A DNA stretch of 64,000 nt from positions 4,826,501 to 4,890,500 of the forward strand of contig NC_021149.1 of assembly GCF_000380335.1 (NCBI RefSeq), read 5' to 3'. The notes under the pieces were generated by a model that ran no database searches, was not told where the DNA came from, and was given only the letters and a program-made list of their open reading frames with translations. Below are positions 1 through 10,387 of this stretch, piece after piece. This DNA comes from Azotobacter vinelandii CA. GTDB lineage: Bacteria; Pseudomonadota; Gammaproteobacteria; Pseudomonadales; Pseudomonadaceae. How positions within the stretch are numbered: the stretch's first letter is position 1; every line of letters begins with the position of its first letter. A program made the position numbers and the translations under genes.

Positions 1-1
1 G

Positions 2-571
2 TGCGAGCATCTTCAGCGACGGGTGCTTATCGATGAACTCGCCGATGGCGCCGGAAGCGGCCATCATCAGCAGCACGGCGATGATGATCGCGGCGATCAT
101 CACCGGCAGGTTCTGCACCAGCCCGACCGCGGTGACCACCGAGTCCAGGGAGAAGATGATATCGATCAGCGCGATCTGCAGGATCACGCCGACGAGGCCA
201 GCCCTGGCACGGCCCCCATGGGCTTCCTCCTGCGCTTCGCCCTCGAGGCTGCTCCAGATTTCCAGGGTGCTCTTGAACAGTAGGAACAGACCGCCGAAGA
301 ACAGGATCAGGTCGCGTCCGGAGATACCCTGGCCGAACACCGCGAACAGATCATGGGTCAGGCGCATCACCCAGGTGATCGACAGCAGCAGCAGGATCCG
401 CGTCCCCATGGCCAGCGCCATGCCGAGGAGGCGAGCCCTGGTTTGTTCCCCCTTCGGCAGGCGACTGACCAGGATCGAAATGAAAATGATGTTGTCGATG
501 CCGAGAACGATTTCCAGAGCAGTCAGGGTAAGGAGCGCGACCCAAGTCTGCGGGTTGGCGAGCCACTCCAT
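2..571 (-). CDS. TerC/YgdQ-type integral membrane protein, C-terminus cut by window edge
   Basis: The first 190 residues are present; the gene runs off the left edge. The ATG at 571 gives MEWLANPQTW followed by hydrophobic segments and the two acidic TerC signatures, EIVLGIDNIIF near residue 20 and IDIIFSLDSVV near residue 140. These paired Asp-containing helices define the TerC family (Pfam TerC; E. coli YgdQ/YoaE-like), membrane proteins linked to metal or tellurite handling, with several members implicated in manganese export. A cytoplasmic acidic loop (EGEAQEEAHGG) separates the two halves. The gene lies tail-to-head after the ABC-F gene with a gap of about 50 bp and may be cotranscribed with it. 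The family call is firm; the substrate is not known from sequence. Confidence 0.9.
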   Translation of the reverse strand, partial: MEWLANPQTWVALLTLTALEIVLGIDNIIFISILVSRLPKGEQTRARLLGMALAMGTRILLLLSITWVMRLTHDLFAVFGQGISGRDLILFFGGLFLLFKSTLEIWSSLEGEAQEEAHGGRARAGLVGVILQIALIDIIFSLDSVVTAVGLVQNLPVMIAAIIIAVLLMMAASGAIGEFIDKHPSLKMLA

Positions 572-622
572 TCGAGGCTACCTCTCGCGGTGGGGATGGA
601 AAATCCTGTCCATGTCCTGCGC

Positions 623-2524
<1,902 letters not shown>

Positions 2525-2574
2525 GATGGCGGCGGAGTTTACCAGCTTCGCCGTGTGCCGCGGAGGGACACGAC

Positions 2575-3024
2575 ATGCCGCGCGATCTGCAGGCTTTCGC
2601 TCTGGGGTTGTACCTGCGTCCGGGTGTCGAGGCCGCCTGCCTGGAATTGCAGGAGCAAGGGGCCGATGTCTGCCTGCTGCTCTGCGCTGTCTGGCTGGAG
2701 ACACACGGCATCGAGTGCACGGCCGAACGCTGCGCCGAACTGCAGCGGCTTGCGCAGCCTTGGCGGACACAGGTGATCGCGCCCCTGCGCCGACTGCGCC
2801 AGGACTGGCGCCCGGCGGCCAGCAGCGATCCCGTTCTGGACGAGCTGCGGGAGCGCCTGAAAGCACTGGAGCTGGATGCGGAATGGGCGCAACTGCAGCG
2901 CCTGGAGGCGGCCAGTCGTGACTGGCCGGCAGCGCCCGAGGCCGCGAGGAGCTGGCTGGAGAAGCTGGCGGGCCCGGCTGCAGGCTGCCGCGAGGCGCTC
3001 GCCAGCCTGCGCGCGGCGACGTGA
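2575..3024 (+). CDS. TIGR02444 family protein
   Basis: A 149-residue cytoplasmic protein starting at an ATG preceded by GGAGG. It is Leu/Ala/Trp/Arg rich and looks all-helical, with CLLLCAVWLETHG near residue 40 and a coiled C-terminal half. It resembles the TIGR02444 (DUF2390) proteins, which in pseudomonads sit beside this ABC-F gene and the algP/algQ cluster. No catalytic motif is visible and no function is established. It is divergent from the ABC-F gene (gap about 50 bp) and convergent with algP (11 bp between stops). Confidence 0.85.
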   Translation: MPRDLQAFALGLYLRPGVEAACLELQEQGADVCLLLCAVWLETHGIECTAERCAELQRLAQPWRTQVIAPLRRLRQDWRPAASSDPVLDELRERLKALELDAEWAQLQRLEAASRDWPAAPEAARSWLEKLAGPAAGCREALASLRAAT

Positions 3025-3035
3025 GGCGGTACGGA

Positions 3036-3722
3036 TCAGGACAGATCCGGCTCGCCGGGCACGACAGGAGCGCTTGCCGCAACAGGCTCGGCCGGGCTGA
3101 CGGCCGCCTTGGCACGGCTCCGCTTCACCGCCGGCTTGCGGGTCGTCGCCGGCTTGGCGGGCGATTCGGCCGCCGCAGCCGGACGTGGCGCGCGTGTCGT
3201 CGTACGCTTGGCCGGCGCCTCGCCGGCAGGCGCCACGGTCTCGACCGGGGGCTTGGCGCGACGGGATGCGGCCGGCTTGCGCCCCACCGCTTTCGGTACC
3301 GGCTTGCTCTCTGGACGCTCGGCCGGCGCCACCAGCGCCTGGGCCACGGCCTCCCTCACCTGGGCGACCCCCTGCGCCAGCTCCAGCGCCTGCAGGGTGT
3401 CATGGCGCAGCCGGACGATGTAGTCGCGGGTTTCCGCCTGGCGCGCCTTGAGATCGTCGAGCAGCGGCTCCAGTTCGTCGACCGCCTTCCTGCCCCGGAC
3501 CTGCGCCTTGGCTTTGCCGGCCAGCGCGGCATCCTGCAGCTTCGCGCGCGCCTCATGCAGCTTCTCCTGAACCTTGCTGCGCTGCTTCTCCAGCTTGGCC
3601 AGCGCCTTCTCGGCATCCTGCAGCGCCTGGGAACAGGCTTCCTCCAGATGGACGAGCAGGCTCTGCGAAAGTTGCTGCAGCAGATGCAGCGGGGTCGTGA
3701 CAGGGGGCTTCTTGGTCGGCAT
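3036..3722 (-). CDS. algP: AlgP, histone H1-like/PhaF-type regulatory protein with short basic tail
   Basis: A 228-residue protein. The N-terminal half (about 1-130) is a conserved helical domain: TTPLHLLQQLSQSL, then KALAKLEKQRSKVQEKLHEA, a coiled coil of the phasin/AlgP type. The C-terminal half (about 130-228) is Lys/Ala/Pro/Arg rich with TTRKPAVKRSRAKAA-like stretches, typical of histone H1-like DNA-binding tails. AlgP of P. aeruginosa has a far longer tail built of KPAA repeats; here the tail is short and its repeats degenerate. The gene lies downstream of algQ on the same strand, the conserved algQ-algP order. AlgP is an alginate regulator in P. aeruginosa; the homologous phasin PhaF binds PHA granules and DNA, so a PHA role cannot be excluded. 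Confidence 0.88.
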   Translation of the reverse strand: MPTKKPPVTTPLHLLQQLSQSLLVHLEEACSQALQDAEKALAKLEKQRSKVQEKLHEARAKLQDAALAGKAKAQVRGRKAVDELEPLLDDLKARQAETRDYIVRLRHDTLQALELAQGVAQVREAVAQALVAPAERPESKPVPKAVGRKPAASRRAKPPVETVAPAGEAPAKRTTTRAPRPAAAAESPAKPATTRKPAVKRSRAKAAVSPAEPVAASAPVVPGEPDLS

Positions 3723-3857
3723 GACATGCTCCTAGCGAAGGGACTCCATCATACTACTCACCCGACTCACAACCGCCAACGAAACCAGCGCAGGCAAAAG
3801 ACTCGCGTACGAAAAGCCGGCCTCTGCGAACAGGCGGCAAAGGCCTGCGCCAGAGCG

Positions 3858-4325
3858 TCAGGCGCTGGCGGCGATCTGCCAGTGCGCGTTGTGCAGCACT
3901 TCGATCAGGCAGTCCTCCAGTTCGAAGCGTTCGCGCAACAGACCACCGAGCGCCTCGATCTCCCGGCTCAGCGAACCATCCAGGCAATCGCCGTTATCCA
4001 GACGGTCGTTGAAGGCCAACGCCGCCTGGGTGATCGCCTCGAGACGGGGATAGATCTGCCTGGCCAGTCCGAGCCCGCGGCGGTCGCCGAAGGACTCGGC
4101 TTCGCCCATCAATTGCTCGTAGACCTCGAAATGGCCGGCGGAAACGTAATCGACCAACAGTTCGCAGAAGACCTGCAGGGCTTCGGCGCTGGCCGCGGGT
4201 ATGGTCTGCTGGCGAACAACGCTATCGAAGGCTTCGAGCAGGTCCCGGCGCTCGGCCAGCCAGCGATCGATCAGGAGATGGACACCATCCCAGCGTTCCT
4301 GGGCGTCTTGGCGGATTTCAAGCAT
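3858..4325 (-). CDS. algQ: Rsd/AlgQ anti-sigma-70 regulator
   Basis: A 155-residue all-helical cytoplasmic protein, [20 protein letters not shown] at the start and [18 protein letters not shown] at the end, matching Rsd/AlgQ (about 160 aa). Members bind region 4 of sigma-70 and shift RNA polymerase toward alternative sigma factors. In P. aeruginosa AlgQ affects alginate, siderophore and virulence gene expression. It lies upstream of algP with a 135-bp gap, so algP may also have its own promoter. The family call is firm. The downstream regulon in this organism is inference. Confidence 0.93.
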   Translation of the reverse strand: MLEIRQDAQERWDGVHLLIDRWLAERRDLLEAFDSVVRQQTIPAASAEALQVFCELLVDYVSAGHFEVYEQLMGEAESFGDRRGLGLARQIYPRLEAITQAALAFNDRLDNGDCLDGSLSREIEALGGLLRERFELEDCLIEVLHNAHWQIAASA

Positions 4326-4530
4326 GGTCTGGCTTCCCTACTGTTGTTTATGTTCAGACCCACGAAGGGCTCGCTATATCGATGCATCCGGCTTGGGAAA
4401 AGTGCGATCGAACGACGGGATCGACTGACACATGGCCGCAGAGTATGCCCGTCGCGCCGCACCGACAAGCCATGCGCCGACGAAAGTTCATACGCTTGTT
4501 CGAGGCGCCGCAGCGGCGTCCAGGGAAGGG

Positions 4531-5022
4531 TCAGGCCCGGCGTAGCAACTGGAGCAGGGCGAACAGCAGCATCGCGACGAAGGCCAGCAGGCTCCACTCC
4601 GGCAGGCTCATGCCGAACAGTGTCCAGCCGACCTCGGCGCAGTCGGCCGTCCCGTGCAGGACCTGGCGGACGATCTCCTGGAATGGCAGGGCCTCCAGCA
4701 TGTATTCCAGGCTGGGCAGGCAGGACGGCAACTGCTCCGGCGGAATGTTCTGCAGCCAGACCTGGCGCCCGGCGGTGGCCGCACCGCCCAGCGCGGCGAG
4801 CAGGGCGAAGCCGGCATACAACCGCTGGCCGGCCAGTGCCGGGCCATGCAGAGCGGCGACCAGGCAGATCAGACCGAAGAGGATGACGAAGATGCGCTGC
4901 ACGATGCACAGCGGACAGGGTTCCAGACCGACGCCATGCTCCAGGTAGAGCGCACCGCCGAGCAACGCGACGCAACCGAGAAAGGCGAGAAGGAAGAGAG
5001 AACGTGGACTGGCCAGGTTCAT
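4531..5022 (-). CDS. dsbB: Disulfide bond formation protein DsbB (DsbH-type)
   Basis: A 163-residue inner-membrane protein with four hydrophobic segments (about 8-28, 42-60, 66-82, 142-160). The quinone-linked redox pair C36-P-L-C39 follows the first helix. A second periplasmic Cys pair lies in LPSCLPS and TADCAEV between helices 3 and 4. This is the DsbB layout; DsbB reoxidises DsbA and passes electrons to ubiquinone. P. aeruginosa carries two DsbB proteins, and the copy in this position beside algQ and the hem operon is called dsbH, so this is probably its orthologue. Confidence 0.93.
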   Translation of the reverse strand: MNLASPRSLFLLAFLGCVALLGGALYLEHGVGLEPCPLCIVQRIFVILFGLICLVAALHGPALAGQRLYAGFALLAALGGAATAGRQVWLQNIPPEQLPSCLPSLEYMLEALPFQEIVRQVLHGTADCAEVGWTLFGMSLPEWSLLAFVAMLLFALLQLLRRA

Positions 5023-5156
5023 GGCTGCTCCGAGTCGAAGACAAGGGCGCTACGGTAGAGGAAAGCGCCCCGGGCTTTCAAGGCGCGAAAGCTTCCGGGA
5101 CGCTCGATTCGTGTCGAGCTCTGCATTCGCTCGCACGAAGAGGAGAAAGGCCAGCC

Positions 5157-6389
5157 TCAGGGGGTGGCCGGCTCGGACAGCAGGGCAGGAGCCCGTTCGA
5201 GCTTCAACCCTTCCTGGAACAAGCGGTTGCTGTGCTCGGTTTCACCCAGTTGGGCCAGCAGGCGTGCCAGCTCGGCGCAGGTCTCGGCGCTGCGGCTGAG
5301 GGCCAGGCTGGCCTCCAGGTACTCCCGCGCCTTGTCGAACTGCTCGTTGACCAAGGACAGGCGACCCAGGGTCAGCAGTAGCAGCGGATCGTTCGGCTGC
5401 TTCTCCAGCAGGCTGTGGGCCAGATTCAGTTGTCGTGCCGGATCGCTGCTGCGCACCTGGCCGTAGAGGTAGGCCAGACGCCCCTCGTAGTGCTGCTTGA
5501 GGGCCGCCCGCAGGACCGCCTCGGCCTCGTCCTCGGCGTCCAGCTCGCGCAGGCGTGTGGCGTAGGCGTAGAGCAGGTCGGGGTCGTGCTGCAGCGACGA
5601 GGGGATCTGGCTCCAGCAGCCGGTCACGAGACTGCGGGCGGTTTCGCCCTCCTTCAGCTCGCCCTTGCCGATCTGCTCCAGGGCTGCGGCCCAGGCCAGA
5701 TGCTCCAGTCCGTTCAGCTTGTCGGCGGGCAGCACCCGGCGCTTGCGCAGCACCGGCAGCAGCCGGCAAAGTGCCGGCCAGTCCTGCAACTGGACGTAGA
5801 GCTTCTGCAGCAGGCTCAGGGTATAGGGTTGCTGGGGGTGGTCCTCGTTCAATTGCTGCAGGACGCCCAGCGCCTGACGGTATTCGCTGCGGTCGATCAG
5901 CAGCCGGGCCTGGGTCAGGCCGATGGCGACCTCCGCCTTCGGCTCGCGCTCGCGGGCCTGGCGCAGCAGGTCGTCGCTCTGGGCGTACTCGCCCAACTCG
6001 TTGGCCGCCCGGGCGGCGCCTAGGTAATGCACCAGCGGCTGCTGGTCGGTGGCCGCGGCCCGGGTCAGCTTGTGCAGCGCCTGCTGCCAGTTGCCCTCGG
6101 CCAAATCGCGCTGGCCGTGCAAGGCGGCCTGGCGGGCGCGCCGGTTACGGTTGCGCTGCGACCAGGGCAGCACCACGCCGGCCGAGGCGGCGATCAGGCC
6201 AACCACCCAGCGCAGGACGAAGAAGGCGGCGACCAGCACCAGCAACAGGCCGAGGAAGACCCAGAGGCTGGATTCGAACCGATAACCCTTGTAGGCGAAC
6301 AGCACGTAGCCAGGATGCTCGGCGATAGCCATGCCGAGCAGGGCTGCGCCGGCGATGACCACCAGCAGGAGCAGATAGAGGCGGCTCAT
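5157..6389 (-). CDS. hemY: HemY, TPR-containing haem biosynthesis-associated membrane protein
   Basis: A 410-residue protein with two N-terminal membrane helices (about 5-24 and 40-65) and a cytoplasmic domain built of TPR-like helical repeats (for example AARAANELGEYAQSDDLLRQ and LLTLGRLSLVNEQFDKARE). This is the enterobacterial/pseudomonad HemY family (HemY_N plus TPR), unrelated to Bacillus HemY oxidase. Its ATG overlaps the hemX stop by four bases, indicating translational coupling. Members are thought to act with HemX in tetrapyrrole metabolism; the precise role is not established. Confidence 0.92.
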   Translation of the reverse strand: MSRLYLLLLVVIAGAALLGMAIAEHPGYVLFAYKGYRFESSLWVFLGLLLVLVAAFFVLRWVVGLIAASAGVVLPWSQRNRNRRARQAALHGQRDLAEGNWQQALHKLTRAAATDQQPLVHYLGAARAANELGEYAQSDDLLRQAREREPKAEVAIGLTQARLLIDRSEYRQALGVLQQLNEDHPQQPYTLSLLQKLYVQLQDWPALCRLLPVLRKRRVLPADKLNGLEHLAWAAALEQIGKGELKEGETARSLVTGCWSQIPSSLQHDPDLLYAYATRLRELDAEDEAEAVLRAALKQHYEGRLAYLYGQVRSSDPARQLNLAHSLLEKQPNDPLLLLTLGRLSLVNEQFDKAREYLEASLALSRSAETCAELARLLAQLGETEHSNRLFQEGLKLERAPALLSEPATP

Positions 6390-7501
6390 TGACGGGCGCC
6401 CTCCTTCTTCTTCGCCGCGGCGGCGGCTTCGGCCTCCTCACGTTGCGCCTGGCGACGCTGCAAGTAGTTCTGCAGGGTGCTCACGGTCTGCGACAGATCG
6501 GGCATCTGCTGCGCCACCGGCTGCCTGGAGAGTTCGCTCAGGCGCTTGCCGAGAGCGGCGCTCTGCGGATGGTCCGGATTGAACTGGCCGGCCAGCACCT
6601 CCTGAGCCTGCTGCAGCGCCTGCCGATAAATGTCGGGAGAGGCGTTCAACACCGCCCACTGGGCCTGCTCCAGGGCCAGTGCCAGGGTCAGGCGGACCTG
6701 CGCCAGGTTCTGTCCGGCCAGCAGCGGGCGGATGTCCTGATCGGCATGCAGGTCGACGCGCACGAAGCGGGAGATCTTTTCCCACCACTGCTGCCAGCGG
6801 TCGGCGACGACCGGTGCCTGCTCCTGCTCGTAGACGGGCGCCAGGGGCTTGAGCTGGGCGACCTGCTCGCGCAGCGCGCCGAGGCTCAGGAAGAGGCCGA
6901 TGCGGTCCGGCGGCGTCAGGCTGCGCAGGGACTCGAGGCCGCGCGCCAGCGCCTGGCGCACCGGGAAGGAAGCCGGATCGTCCAGTTCGCGGAGGATGCC
7001 GTCGGCCGCCTCGAGCAGACGCTGGGCGCTGCCGATGTCCTGCATGGCCGTCAGGCGCAGGTTGGCCAGGCGCAGCAGGTATTCGGCCTCGGCCAGCCGC
7101 CAGTCCTCGCGGCTGGCGCCGGTCAGCTTGTCGAGACGCTGGACCAGCTTCTCCTGGCCGCTCTCGAGCATGGCCATGGTGCGCTCGTGCTCCTCCAGTT
7201 CGGAGCGCGCCGGGAACTGCGACAGGCGGCTGGTGATGCTCCGCTCGCTCTGCCTCAGGGCATCCATCTGGCTGCTCAGCGCCGACTCGAAGCGGCTGTT
7301 CTGCGCCAGTTCGCCGGCCTGCATCTCGCGCAACTGCCAGAGGCCCCAGCCGCCGAGACCCGCGCCGCCGGCGCCGATCAGCAGGGCCAGGACGGCCACG
7401 GCGCCGGAAACTCCGCCACCACTCTGGCTGGTCGGGGCGGGCGCGGCGAGCGGTTGTTCATCATTGTTCGTGGGAATGTTCGGGGGGGCTGCTTCGCTCA
7501 C
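6386..7501 (-). CDS. hemX: HemX, putative membrane-anchored partner of haem biosynthesis
   Basis: A 371-residue protein. The N-terminus is Pro/Ala/Asn rich (about 1-40), followed by a single membrane helix (GAVAVLALLIGAGGAGLGGWG) and a long coiled-coil/helical domain, ending in a Glu/Ala/Lys tail (EEAEAAAAAKKKEGARQ). This is the HemX family encoded between hemD and hemY. I chose the GTG at 7501 because GAAGGA precedes it and it falls 16 bp after the hemD stop; the longer open frame to 7579 would run into hemD. Role: poorly defined, possibly scaffolding for tetrapyrrole enzymes. Confidence 0.9.
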   Translation of the reverse strand: MSEAAPPNIPTNNDEQPLAAPAPTSQSGGGVSGAVAVLALLIGAGGAGLGGWGLWQLREMQAGELAQNSRFESALSSQMDALRQSERSITSRLSQFPARSELEEHERTMAMLESGQEKLVQRLDKLTGASREDWRLAEAEYLLRLANLRLTAMQDIGSAQRLLEAADGILRELDDPASFPVRQALARGLESLRSLTPPDRIGLFLSLGALREQVAQLKPLAPVYEQEQAPVVADRWQQWWEKISRFVRVDLHADQDIRPLLAGQNLAQVRLTLALALEQAQWAVLNASPDIYRQALQQAQEVLAGQFNPDHPQSAALGKRLSELSRQPVAQQMPDLSQTVSTLQNYLQRRQAQREEAEAAAAAKKKEGARQ

Positions 7502-7517
7502 GTATACATCCTTCGGG

Positions 7518-8306
7518 TCAAAAGGTCGGCGCTGGGCGGCCCTGAAGCGCGGCCAGCAAGGCAGTGGCACTGGCGCCATGGCAGTCCACGACGGTCCGGA
7601 ATCCCGCCGCGCGGGCCAGTTCGGCGACCCGCGGGCTCGGCACGAACAAGGGTATCCGAAGCAGTGCCGGCCAGTCAGCCGCCGCCAGTTGGCGCAGATG
7701 CTCGAATCCCTGCCCGCTGCTGATCTGCAGGCCGTTCAGGCGCTCCGTGCGGACCCGCTCGAGCAGGGTGCCGGGCGGGTAGTCCGGCAGGGTTCGCCGG
7801 TAGAGTTCGACATGATCGACGGCCAGCCCCCGACTGCGCAACGATTCGGCGATGAACTCGCGACCGCCCTCCCCGCGCAGGATCAGCACCCGCGGCTGGG
7901 GTACGGCCAATGCCGTGGCCAGTCCGGGCAGCGCCAGCAGCGCCTCGCTGTCCTCGCCGGCGGTCGGCCAGGCGACCGTCAGGCCGTAATCGGCGAGGAT
8001 CTCGCCGGTCGCCCGGCCGACGCCGAACCAGCATTGATCGGCCGGCGGCTGCGGCCAGTAGCGGTCGAGCAGCTCCAGCCCCAGGCGAGCGGCGGGCTTG
8101 CTGACCACGATCACCGCGCTGTAGCGGTCGAGATCGAGAAAGAGGCTGCGCAGTTCCGGGGCTTCCGCCAGCGGCTCGATGGCCAGCAGCGGCAGGCTGC
8201 TGCTGCAGATGCCCGCCTCGCTCAGGCAATCGGCCAGAACGGCGCATTCCTCGGCCGGACGGGTGAGCAGCAGGCGCCACCCGCCGGCGTCCGACCGTAC
8301 CGTCAC
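7518..8306 (-). CDS. hemD: Uroporphyrinogen-III synthase
   Basis: A 262-residue cytoplasmic enzyme that cyclises hydroxymethylbilane to uroporphyrinogen III. It shows [11 protein letters not shown] at the N-terminus, [12 protein letters not shown] near residue 140, and the [13 protein letters not shown] segment near residue 190, the usual HemD landmarks in a poorly conserved family. It starts with GTG overlapping the hemC stop (GTGA), so it is translationally coupled to hemC. It is the second gene of hemC-hemD-hemX-hemY. Confidence 0.94.
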   Translation of the reverse strand: MTVRSDAGGWRLLLTRPAEECAVLADCLSEAGICSSSLPLLAIEPLAEAPELRSLFLDLDRYSAVIVVSKPAARLGLELLDRYWPQPPADQCWFGVGRATGEILADYGLTVAWPTAGEDSEALLALPGLATALAVPQPRVLILRGEGGREFIAESLRSRGLAVDHVELYRRTLPDYPPGTLLERVRTERLNGLQISSGQGFEHLRQLAAADWPALLRIPLFVPSPRVAELARAAGFRTVVDCHGASATALLAALQGRPAPTF

Positions 8307-9241
8307 GGCCGTTCGCCTTCGCCGTAGACCGCCGCCAGAATCCGCTGCGCGCCCTGGGCCAGCAACGCCTCGGCCACCCGAACGCCGAGCGCCTCGGCTT
8401 CATCGGCGGGAGCACGGGCCTCAGCGCGCAGCAGCAGGCGGCCGTCCGGCTGGCCGACCAGGCCACGCAGCCACAACTGGCCGTCCTCCAGCTCGGCATA
8501 GCAGGCGATGGGCACCTGGCAGCCACCGTTGAGGCGCTTGTTCAAGGCACGCTCGGCACCGACCCGGAGGGCGGTCGGCGCGTGGTCGAGCGGGGCGAGC
8601 AGGGCCTGGATCTCCCGGTCGGCGCTGCGGCACTCGATGCCCACCGCGCCCTGGCCGCCGGCCGGCAAGCTGTCGGCGATGGCGATGCGGGAACGGATGC
8701 GTCCCTCGAAACCGAGGCGGATCAGACCGGCGGCGGCGAGGATGATGGCGTCGTACTCGCCGGCGTCCAGCTTGGCCAGGCGGGTATTCACGTTGCCGCG
8801 CAGGAACTGGATCTTCAGGTCCGGCCGGCGTGCCAGCAACTGGGCCTGGCGACGCAGGCTGGAAGTGCCGATCAGGCTGCCGGCCGGCAGTTCGTCGAGG
8901 CTGGCGAAGGCATTGGAGACGAAGGCGTCGCGCGGGTCCTCGCGCTCGCAGATGCAATACAGGCCGAGCCCTTCGGGAAACTCCATCGGCACGTCCTTCA
9001 TCGAGTGCACGGCGATGTCGGCCGCGTTCTCCAGCAGGGCGGTCTCCAGCTCCTTGACGAACAGACCCTTGCCGCCGATCTTCGCCAGCGGCGCGTCGAG
9101 CAGCTTGTCGCCGCGGCTGACCATCGGCACCAGGCTGACCGCCAGTCCCGGATGGGCCTGCTCCAGGCGCGCCTTGACATATTCGGCCTGCCACAGGGCC
9201 AGGGCACTCTTGCGGGTGGCTATGCGGATCTCGCGGGGCAT
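8303..9241 (-). CDS. hemC: Porphobilinogen deaminase (hydroxymethylbilane synthase)
   Basis: A 312-residue enzyme that polymerises four porphobilinogen units into hydroxymethylbilane. Landmarks are [19 protein letters not shown] (N-terminus), HSMKDVP (about 82), [18 protein letters not shown] (about 127-144) and the dipyrromethane-cofactor Cys in [13 protein letters not shown] (about 240). Length equals the family norm. Two ATGs two codons apart (9241, 9247) are both possible starts; the open frame further upstream is not coding by homology. First gene of the haem operon, 161 bp downstream of algR on the same strand. Confidence 0.96.
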   Translation of the reverse strand: MPREIRIATRKSALALWQAEYVKARLEQAHPGLAVSLVPMVSRGDKLLDAPLAKIGGKGLFVKELETALLENAADIAVHSMKDVPMEFPEGLGLYCICEREDPRDAFVSNAFASLDELPAGSLIGTSSLRRQAQLLARRPDLKIQFLRGNVNTRLAKLDAGEYDAIILAAAGLIRLGFEGRIRSRIAIADSLPAGGQGAVGIECRSADREIQALLAPLDHAPTALRVGAERALNKRLNGGCQVPIACYAELEDGQLWLRGLVGQPDGRLLLRAEARAPADEAEALGVRVAEALLAQGAQRILAAVYGEGERP

Positions 9242-9308
9242 GGGCATTCCAGGACGACGGATTGGCGCGGATGATAGCAGGATCGGGCCGCGAACTGGGC
9301 AGTCCCGC

Positions 9309-9341
9309 CCGGATGGCATGCCGCCCTGGCGGCCCATCCGG
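9309..9341. repeat. 33-base nested inverted repeat in the algR-hemC gap
   Basis: CCGGATGG (9309-9316) pairs with CCATCCGG (9334-9341), and inside it GCCGCC (9320-9325) pairs with GGCGGC (9328-9333). Three unpaired bases (CAT) sit on one side only. There is no T-run on either side, so a classical Rho-independent terminator is not supported. It could be a transcript-processing or pausing hairpin between algR and hemC, or part of the hemC leader. Confidence 0.6.
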
Positions 9342-9402
9342 ATAGTAGTAAATAAGCACCCCATCGGTTCGCAGGGGGTACGGCGGCAACCCCCGGCCGG
9401 CC

Positions 9403-10158
9403 TCAGGAGGCCAGTTGATTGTGCATCAGCTTGCGCACCCCGGCGACGTGTCGTCGGCTCACGGTCAGCGCGGCGTCGCCGAGGCCGCGCAGGTAGAGCT
9501 GGAAATGCCCGAGCGGCGTTCGTTGCAGCCGCTCGATGCGGTCGCGGGCGACCAGCGCATTGCGATGGATGCGCACGAAGCGGTCGCCGAATTCGTCCTC
9601 CAGGGCCTTCAACGGCTCGTCCAGCAGCACTTCGCCACTCTCGTGACGCAAGGTCACGTACTTGTGGTCGGCGATGAAGAAGATCGCCTTGTCCACCGGA
9701 ACCAGTTCGATGCCCCGGCGGGTACGGGCGCTGATATGGGTGCGCGGCACATTGCCGTCCGTCGCCGGCGGACGGGTCAGCGCGGCCAGTTGGGTACGGG
9801 TGGGGCGCTGGGCCTTCTGCAGGGCCTCGCGCAACGGCTCCTGGCGCACCGGCTTGAGCAGATAGCCGACCTCGCCGTTCTGCAACGCCGACACGGCGAA
9901 CTCGTCGGCGCTCGTGCAGAAGATCAGGGCTGGCGAGGCCTCGCGCTCGCACAGCCGAGCGGCCACCTGCAGGCCATCCAGCCCAGGCATGCGGATATCC
10001 AGCAACACGATATCCGGTTTCAAGCTGTCGATCAGGGTCAGTGCCTCCTCGCCGTTGCCGGCCGAAGGCTCGAGCACGCGATAGCCATCGAGCTCACTCA
10101 CCAGACGGCTGAGGTGCTCCTTGGCCTGAGGGTCGTCGTCGACGATCAGAACATTCAT
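9403..10158 (-). CDS. algR: AlgR, LytTR-family response regulator
   Basis: A 251-residue two-domain regulator. The receiver domain (1-120) has the acidic pocket VDDDP, phospho-acceptor Asp54 in VLLDIRMPG, the conserved Thr in FCTSAD (about 82) and Lys in LLKPVRQEP (about 102). The LytTR DNA-binding domain (about 145-245) contains [20 protein letters not shown] and [15 protein letters not shown]. In P. aeruginosa AlgR controls alginate, twitching and rhamnolipid genes with its sensor AlgZ/FimS encoded immediately upstream. Here the upstream neighbour is argH, 229 bp away and divergent, with no sensor gene. Confidence 0.96.
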   Translation of the reverse strand: MNVLIVDDDPQAKEHLSRLVSELDGYRVLEPSAGNGEEALTLIDSLKPDIVLLDIRMPGLDGLQVAARLCEREASPALIFCTSADEFAVSALQNGEVGYLLKPVRQEPLREALQKAQRPTRTQLAALTRPPATDGNVPRTHISARTRRGIELVPVDKAIFFIADHKYVTLRHESGEVLLDEPLKALEDEFGDRFVRIHRNALVARDRIERLQRTPLGHFQLYLRGLGDAALTVSRRHVAGVRKLMHNQLAS

Positions 10159-10210
10159 GTTGCTTCGGCTTCCCGCGTCAGTCCGGACAACAATTAGCGT
10201 AGACAGCCGG

Positions 10211-10226
10211 AGTGACAGCCGTCACG
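10211..10226. promoter_or_regulatory. CRP/Vfr-like palindrome between algR and argH
   Basis: AGTGA-CAGCCG-TCACG matches the CRP-family pattern TGTGA-N6-TCACA in 8 of 10 core positions (GTGA-N6-TCAC is exact). It lies about 53 bp upstream of the algR start in the divergent algR/argH gap. Vfr is the pseudomonad CRP homologue. One site was found by eye, so chance is possible. Confidence 0.35.
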
Positions 10227-10387
10227 GTCCGCACCGGGAGAAATTGCATCGCGTGCCCGCAGCGATGCGGCTGGCGGGCCTGCGGGGTTTTCCCGCGGAC
10301 CCTGCTATCATCCGCGCACTCTTGTCCATCCACCCCGCCGGCCGCCTCCGCGGCCGGCCGTATCTGCGCAGCAGCCGAGAGAACGCC

